A stretch of 64,000 nucleotides of DNA from positions 62,001 through 126,000 of the forward strand of contig NZ_AJXT01000043.1 of assembly GCF_000264295.1 (NCBI RefSeq), read 5' to 3'. The translations under genes were made by a program, and so were the position numbers. Below the pieces are notes generated by a model. That model did no database searches and had not been told where the DNA came from. It was given only the letters and a program-made list of their open reading frames with translations. Of the stretch, positions 59,489-64,000 are shown one piece after another. How positions within the stretch are numbered: the first letter of the stretch is position 1; each line of letters opens with the position of its first letter. This DNA is from Rhodanobacter spathiphylli B39 (lineage in GTDB: Bacteria; Pseudomonadota; Gammaproteobacteria; Xanthomonadales; Rhodanobacteraceae).

Positions 59489-60622
59489 TCAATCCAGTGG
59501 CCACGGCAACTGGCCGCGCACCCGTTCGGCGAGAGCCGGTTCGGGCTCCGCCTCGGCGGCAGGTCGCTGCCCGACGGGTTCGCCGTGTCGCCACCACGAC
59601 TCCACCTCGCGATGTTCGGCAGGCTCGGCGGGTTGTCCCAGACGTGGCAGGAACAGGCCGACGCCAAGCGGGTCGGCCAGTTTCAGCAGATCCTCGACGG
59701 GTTCGTCCCAGGCGTGCGTGGCCAGCGCGAACGTGCCCCAGTGCACCGGCATCAGCACGCCGCCGCCAAGCAGGCGGTGAGCCGCCAGCGCGTTGGCGGG
59801 GCCCAGGTGGATATCGCCCCAGGACGGATGGAACGCGCCCACTTCGAGCATCACCAGGTCGAACGGGCCGAGCCGGTCGCGGATGGCTTCATACTCGGTG
59901 GTGAGCCCGGTGTCGCCGCTGAAGAACACCCGATGCCGGTCACCGGCCATGACCATCGACGACCACAATGTCTGGTTGCGATCCTTCAGGCCACGGCCGG
60001 AAAAATGCTGCGATGGCGCCGCGGTGACGGTGAGCCCGGTGCCCGGCACGCGATGGCTTTGCCACCAGACCAGCTCGGTGATGCGCGACGGCGCGATGCC
60101 CCAGCTCTCGAGATGGGCGCCGACCCCGAGCGAGGTGACGAACGGAACCTTCGACTTCGCCAGCGCGCGTATCGTCGGATAGTCCAGATGGTCGTAGTGG
60201 TCGTGCGAAATCACCACGGCGTCGATCGGCGGCAGCTCGCGCAAGCCGATCGGCACCGGCTGGAAGCGCCTGGGCCCCAGCAGGGTGAAGGGCGAGGCCC
60301 GCTGTCCCCACACCGGATCGGTGAGCACCCGAAAACCGTCGATCTCCAGCAATACGGTGGAGTGGCCCAGCCAGGTAGCCCGCAAGCCGCTGGCCGGCTT
60401 TCTCGCCCAGCCGCTGCGCGGGTCCCGCGCAGGCAGCGGCGCGGGTGGCGTGCGGTTCTCGTCGCCACAGAAGAAATCCCGCAGCGTGGGCCGCGGCGCA
60501 GCCGGATCGCGCAGTCCCGGCAGGACCGGATGGATGTTGCGCAGGCGTTCGCCGTCCCACATCGGCAGCTCATGCAGCCGTTCCAGCCGTTCGCCCTGCG
60601 GCGGCTTGCCAAAGGACTTCAC
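59489..60622 (-). CDS. MBL-fold hydrolase, NAPE-PLD/UlaG-like
   Basis: About 377 residues. A metallo-beta-lactamase fold with SHDHYDHLDY (HxHxDH) near residue 140, WLGHSTVLLEIDG and TDPVWGQRASPFTLLGPRRF before it, and FSGDTGLTTEYEAI and MPVHWGTFALATHAWDEP with the remaining metal ligands. The layout matches bacterial N-acyl-phosphatidylethanolamine phospholipase D-like/outer membrane romA-like proteins. I chose GTG 60622, which has GGAG 8 bp before it. A GTG at 60652 starts a longer form without ribosome site. The substrate is unproven. Confidence 0.87.
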   Translation of the reverse strand: MKSFGKPPQGERLERLHELPMWDGERLRNIHPVLPGLRDPAAPRPTLRDFFCGDENRTPPAPLPARDPRSGWARKPASGLRATWLGHSTVLLEIDGFRVLTDPVWGQRASPFTLLGPRRFQPVPIGLRELPPIDAVVISHDHYDHLDYPTIRALAKSKVPFVTSLGVGAHLESWGIAPSRITELVWWQSHRVPGTGLTVTAAPSQHFSGRGLKDRNQTLWSSMVMAGDRHRVFFSGDTGLTTEYEAIRDRLGPFDLVMLEVGAFHPSWGDIHLGPANALAAHRLLGGGVLMPVHWGTFALATHAWDEPVEDLLKLADPLGVGLFLPRLGQPAEPAEHREVESWWRHGEPVGQRPAAEAEPEPALAERVRGQLPWPLD

Positions 60623-60705
60623 GCGGCGTGCTCCGTCATCGCTGCCCTCCACGGCGGGTCGTCAACGAGCCGTCGATGACGGGCACGATCCTGCCGCCGA
60701 ACCGC

Positions 60706-61536
60706 TCAGAACGCCGGGTGCGCCGGCCCGCTTTCCATGTGGAAGACCTGCCAGGTCTGCCGGCCCCAGTCGGTGGCGATCTTCTTTGCCTTGATGTAGC
60801 AGCCCTGCTTCCTGACCCAGGTCGCCGGATCGGTGCCGGCCTGGGCCTGGACCACGGCGCCGACGCGGGCAACGCCGAAATCCCATTTCAGCACCGCTTC
60901 GTCATTGACCGCCTTGGCCAGCGGATCGCCACGCTTCCAGCCGCTCGGCTTCTCGTGCGCCTGGATCGATTGCACGACGACACTCTCGAAGTCGGCCTTC
61001 GGCACCCAGTTGAGCACGATGAAGGTGGTGCGGGCCGTCTTCATGCCGGCCAGCGGATCCTCCACCGGCTTGCCCTGGACGATGCGGCTGGCCGCAAACG
61101 TGGTGACGAATCGCGGGCAGCCGCAACCGGCCTGGGTGCAGGCGCCGGCGCCGGGGTGCCTGTTGAAGCGATGGCCGCAGCGGCAGAGGTCGGCGACGTT
61201 GCGGTTGTCCGCCGTCGTCCTCATCTTCTGGTTCATCAGGCCATGCTCGGCCCGCTGCCAGTTCTCGCCGGCCTCACGGGTCTTGCCCGAGTTCAGCCAT
61301 TCGAAATACGCCTCGCGCTCGGTGCGCTCGCGGTCCTTGGAGAACGTGGTCAGGTGCTTCTTGGAGAAGTTCTTGTCGAAGCGGATCGTGTAGCGCTCGC
61401 CATCCCAGTCGCTGAGCACCCACTCCTCGTCCGCCGTGGCCACGCGGCTCAATCGCTCCAGGCCGGTGGTCGATTCGATGTATTTCTCATAGGACAGCAG
61501 GTCCGCCGCCGTCCAGGTATCCGAATGCTCGTGCAC
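60706..61536 (-). CDS. Unknown protein with CxCGH...CxC metal-binding-type motif
   Basis: A 276-residue protein that I cannot name. In the middle is LCRCGHRFNRHPGAGACTQA then GCGCPRF: Cys118, Cys120, His122, His127, Cys133, Cys138 and Cys140. The CxCGHxxxxH...C...CxCxxF pattern recurs in small metal-binding modules of many bacterial proteins. The N-terminal part is helical and charged (FSKDRERTEREAYFEWL); the C-terminal part has strands with VQAQAGTDPATWV and ends HMESGPAHPAF. No hydrophobic segment is present, so it is cytoplasmic. It is upstream of the MBL gene on the same strand. Confidence 0.75.
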   Translation of the reverse strand: MHEHSDTWTAADLLSYEKYIESTTGLERLSRVATADEEWVLSDWDGERYTIRFDKNFSKKHLTTFSKDRERTEREAYFEWLNSGKTREAGENWQRAEHGLMNQKMRTTADNRNVADLCRCGHRFNRHPGAGACTQAGCGCPRFVTTFAASRIVQGKPVEDPLAGMKTARTTFIVLNWVPKADFESVVVQSIQAHEKPSGWKRGDPLAKAVNDEAVLKWDFGVARVGAVVQAQAGTDPATWVRKQGCYIKAKKIATDWGRQTWQVFHMESGPAHPAF

Positions 61537-61680
61537 CTTGCGCTCCCCGGTTCACTCCGAACCACGCTGTAAGATGCGCAAGCATCGCGCGCGGCGGAAC
61601 CGGCTGCAATGGGCGTTCGGCGGAAGCTTGCGTGAGCCGGGGCCGCCTGCATCAGTGCGGCGGCCTGGTTGCCCGCGCCT

Positions 61681-62184
61681 TCAGTGCCCGCTGGTCGCCG
61701 CAGGCGCGGGTGCAGGCGCGGTCGCTGCCGGTGCGGCTTCCGTCTGCCCGGTGCCGGCGCACGCGCCCGGCGCCGCCGACTGATTGCCGACCACCATGGT
61801 GCAGGTCCAGCTGATGGTCCTGTTGGCGTTGTCGGCGGCGGGTTCCACCGGCAGCAGGACCAGCACCGGGTCGGGCTTGATGCCGGTGTTTCGCGTGGTC
61901 AGCGTGATCCGGCCGCCATCCGCCAGTTCGAGCTTGTCGACGTATTCGCCGGGTGGGCCGGCGTTGTAGGCGAGGTCGCTCCGCGTGACATGGGCCAGGC
62001 CGCCCTTTGTCGTGGCGGCCTCCATGACGACCAGCTTGGGTGCATCGGCGGCCTTCATGGCCTCCTCGATATGGCCACGGGCGACCCGGTCGTGCCACGC
62101 GGGAATGGCGAACGCCGCCACCACGGCCAGGATCGCCAGGACGACCAGGATGGTGACCAGTGAAATGCCTCGCTTCGTCTGCAT
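61681..62184 (-). CDS. Type IV pilin-like protein lacking Glu5
   Basis: A 167-residue protein. The prepilin motif is KRGISLVTILVVLAILAVVAAFAIP: cleavage after Gly6 would leave Ile-Ser-Leu-Val-Thr; the fifth residue of the mature chain, Glu in nearly all pilins, is Thr. The hydrophobic helix continues for 20 residues. The globular part has IEEAMKAADAPK and a disulfide-type pair CTMVVGNQSAAPGAC near the end, like PilA of Pseudomonas and Xanthomonas. The last 25 residues are Ala/Pro-rich. GGAGC precedes the ATG. No pil genes are near, so it is an orphan. Confidence 0.8.
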   Translation of the reverse strand: MQTKRGISLVTILVVLAILAVVAAFAIPAWHDRVARGHIEEAMKAADAPKLVVMEAATTKGGLAHVTRSDLAYNAGPPGEYVDKLELADGGRITLTTRNTGIKPDPVLVLLPVEPAADNANRTISWTCTMVVGNQSAAPGACAGTGQTEAAPAATAPAPAPAATSGH

Positions 62185-62441
62185 GGGGTTGCTCCGTCCA
62201 TCTCCTCACTGCCGGCATGCGCCAGCGCCGGCGCCAACGATGCTGGCAAGGGTGTGTGCGCGCCATGAAGACGGTGTTGCGGCGCCCGGTCCCCGGGCCG
62301 GAGGCCGGCGGGACGCGACACGGCCCCGTGTCGGCGCGTACTTTCACCGTGGACATGCCGCGGCCCGGAGCTGTCGATCCGCCTGCACTTCGTTCGTCGC
62401 AGCAAGGAAGCATTCCCGCCACCTTCAGCCAGGAGAACCCC

Positions 62442-62921
62442 ATGCTCGCCAAGAACACCATTTGCGTCTGGTACGACGGCGCTGCCCTCGAGGCCGCCAC
62501 GTTCTATGCCAGCACTTTCCCGGACAGCTCCGTGGGGGCGGTCCATCACGCGCCAGGCGATTATCCCGCCGGCAGGCAGGGCGATGTGCTGATGGTCGAT
62601 TTCACGGTCATGGGCATCCCCTGCTTGGGCCTGAATGGCGGGCCGGGCATGCTGCACAACGAATCCTTCTCGTTCCAGGTGGCCACCGACGACCAGGCCG
62701 AGACCGATCGCCTGTGGAACGCGATCATCGACAACGGCGGCCAGGCCAGCGCCTGTGGCTGGTGCAAGGACAAGTGGGGAGTTTCCTGGCAGATCAGCCC
62801 CCGCATGCTGATCGCCGCGGTCACCCACCCCGACCCCGCCGTCGCGCGGCGCGCGTTCGAGGCGATGATGGAGATGGGCAAGATCGACATCGCCGCGATC
62901 GAAGCCGCCGTGCGCGGCTGA
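62442..62921 (+). CDS. VOC-fold protein, PhnB/YdhR-like (3-demethylubiquinone methyltransferase-like domain)
   Basis: A 159-residue vicinal-oxygen-chelate fold protein: ICVWYDGAALEAATFYASTFPDSSV, DVLMVDFTVMGIPCLGLNGGPGMLHNESFSF and DNGGQASACGWCKDKWGVSWQISPRML. The phrases FPDSxV, LNGGP and CGWCKDKWGVSWQI are those of the PhnB/3-dmu-9_3-mt group, whose functions are mostly unknown despite the name. AGGAGAACC precedes the ATG at 62442. The next gene starts 3 bp after its stop. Confidence 0.9.
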   Translation: MLAKNTICVWYDGAALEAATFYASTFPDSSVGAVHHAPGDYPAGRQGDVLMVDFTVMGIPCLGLNGGPGMLHNESFSFQVATDDQAETDRLWNAIIDNGGQASACGWCKDKWGVSWQISPRMLIAAVTHPDPAVARRAFEAMMEMGKIDIAAIEAAVRG

Positions 62922-62923
62922 CC

Positions 62924-64000
62924 ATGGCGACGACCACCACGATGCACAACCGGGGCCGGGCGGGCTCCGACCATCCTTCCGGCCGGTTCCGCATCGAATC
63001 GGTCGACCTGCTGCGCGGCGTCATCATCGTGATCATGGCGCTGGACCACGTGCACGATTTCTTCGGCGCGCCCGGCGCCAATCCCACCGACCTGGCCACC
63101 ACCACGGCGCCGCTCTTCCTGACCCGCTGGATCACCCATTTCTGCGCACCGGTGTTCTTCCTGCTCACCGGTACCGGCGCCCGTCTTGCGCTGCAACGGC
63201 TGTCGAGGAACGAGCTGTCGCGCTTCCTGCTCACGCGCGGCTTGTGGCTGCTGTTCCTCGAAGTGGTCGTGATGCGTTTCGCGCTGCAGTTCAATCTCGA
63301 CTATCAGGTAACCATCATCACCGTGTTGTGGGCACTGGGATGGTCGATGATCGTGCTGGCCGGGCTGATCCATCTGCCGGACCGGGCGATCGTGGCGTTC
63401 GGCGTGATCCTGGTGGCTGGCCACAACCTGCTCGACGGCATTCCGGCAACGGCCTTCGGCGATTTCGCCCCCTTGTGGTCGGTGCTGCATGCGCCGGGCT
63501 TTCTGATCAACACCCCGCGACATGGGGTGTTCATCGCCTATCCGCTGATTCCCTGGCTGGGTGTGACCGCGCTGGGTTACACGCTGGGACAGGCGTATCG
63601 CTGGAGCGACGAGCGCCGCCGCGCACTGCTGCTTCGGCTCGGCGCCGGACTCGTCGCGGGCTTCGTGCTGCTGCGGCTGCTGAACGTGTACGGCGACCCG
63701 TTCCCCTGGTCGGTGCAGAAGTCGCCGCTGTGGACGCTGCTGTCCTTCCTCGATACCAACAAGTACCCGCCGTCGCTGCTGTTCCTGCTGATGACACTGG
63801 GCCCTGCCCTGCTGCTATTGCGCGTGTTCGACGTCGGCACTCCCCGCTGGCTGCGCCCCGCATTGACCATCGGCAAGGTGCCGCTGTTCTTCTACGTCCT
63901 GCATTTCTACCTGATCCACCTGCTGGCGGTGGCCGCCTGTTACCTGCGTTTCGGCCACGTCGACGGCATGTTCCGGTCGCCGGACCTGGGGCACTTCCCG
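62924..64000 (+). CDS. DUF1624/HGSNAT-like membrane protein (partial, cut by window end)
   Basis: 359 codons are seen with no stop. The first segment SVDLLRGVIIVIMALDHVHDFF is the diagnostic start of DUF1624/heparan-alpha-glucosaminide N-acetyltransferase-like proteins, with the conserved RG and DH residues. At least seven hydrophobic helices follow, for example VFFLLTGTGARLAL, GLWLLFLEVVVM and VPLFFYVLHFYLIHLLAVA. The family transfers acetyl or acyl groups across the membrane, with bacterial substrates unknown. It begins 3 bp after the VOC gene, so both are on one transcript. Confidence 0.85.
   Translation, partial: MATTTTMHNRGRAGSDHPSGRFRIESVDLLRGVIIVIMALDHVHDFFGAPGANPTDLATTTAPLFLTRWITHFCAPVFFLLTGTGARLALQRLSRNELSRFLLTRGLWLLFLEVVVMRFALQFNLDYQVTIITVLWALGWSMIVLAGLIHLPDRAIVAFGVILVAGHNLLDGIPATAFGDFAPLWSVLHAPGFLINTPRHGVFIAYPLIPWLGVTALGYTLGQAYRWSDERRRALLLRLGAGLVAGFVLLRLLNVYGDPFPWSVQKSPLWTLLSFLDTNKYPPSLLFLLMTLGPALLLLRVFDVGTPRWLRPALTIGKVPLFFYVLHFYLIHLLAVAACYLRFGHVDGMFRSPDLGHFP

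Overview
The window is 64 kb of high-GC chromosome from a gammaproteobacterium, most probably of the Xanthomonadales (Rhodanobacteraceae, the Rhodanobacter/Dyella group). That placement is an inference from gene content, gene order and codon bias; no marker could be searched. The contig is densely packed. Many neighbouring genes overlap by 4 bp (ATGA or GTGA), and I see no insertion sequence, prophage, integron or CRISPR array.

Left part (1-18.8 kb): the end of an acyl-CoA ligase and a PilZ protein, then about 900 bp without a convincing gene. The scpA-scpB-rluB chromosome-condensation/rRNA-modification operon follows, with a small ArsC-like reductase. Next come a transaminase and omega-amidase pair, a LysR regulator diverging from a YtcJ-like amidohydrolase, and an SDR without the usual YxxxK. 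A GntR/YtrA-type ABC exporter operon follows; its promoter carries a GGTG-N16-CACC palindrome, and downstream lie two related lipoproteins and a TesA-like esterase. Divergent fumC and purB close this part.

Middle (18.9-35 kb): five tRNA genes (Lys, His, Arg, Pro, Arg) in two transcription units with recognisable promoters. Then ftsH-rlmE facing yhbY, and the classical gammaproteobacterial cluster pyrG-kdsA-eno-ftsB-ispD-ispF-(mgtE)-truD-(smr)-surE-pcm-yqaA-nlpD. mgtE and an Smr-domain gene interrupt the usual order, and rpoS is not next to nlpD. Together these make CTP, Kdo, isoprenoid precursors and divisome and amidase regulators.

Right part (35-64 kb): a more accessory and metabolic region. 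It holds an aminopeptidase P, a cysteine-synthase-like/AhpD-like pair, a large PAS-GGDEF-EAL protein, a haem-oxygenase-fold candidate di-iron enzyme, an OmpA-type lipoprotein, a penicillin-acylase-family Ntn hydrolase, a VIT-like transporter and a cytochrome b561. It continues with a class A beta-lactamase, a GST, a DUF1615 lipoprotein, a 58-residue membrane protein, a sirtuin, a TMEM175 channel and a disulfide oxidoreductase with a C-terminal CxxC. Then come SRPBCC, TonB-C-like, DUF1428, PAS-GGDEF, DsrE-like, MBL-fold, Cys-cluster, pilin-like and VOC proteins, and a membrane acyltransferase-like gene cut by the window end.

No single spectacular new system stands out. The best leads are the YtrA operator with its ABC/lipoprotein/esterase operon, the haem-oxygenase-fold protein, the oxidoreductase with the redox tail, the SDR with a rebuilt active site, the pilin without Glu5, and several small or orphan genes.
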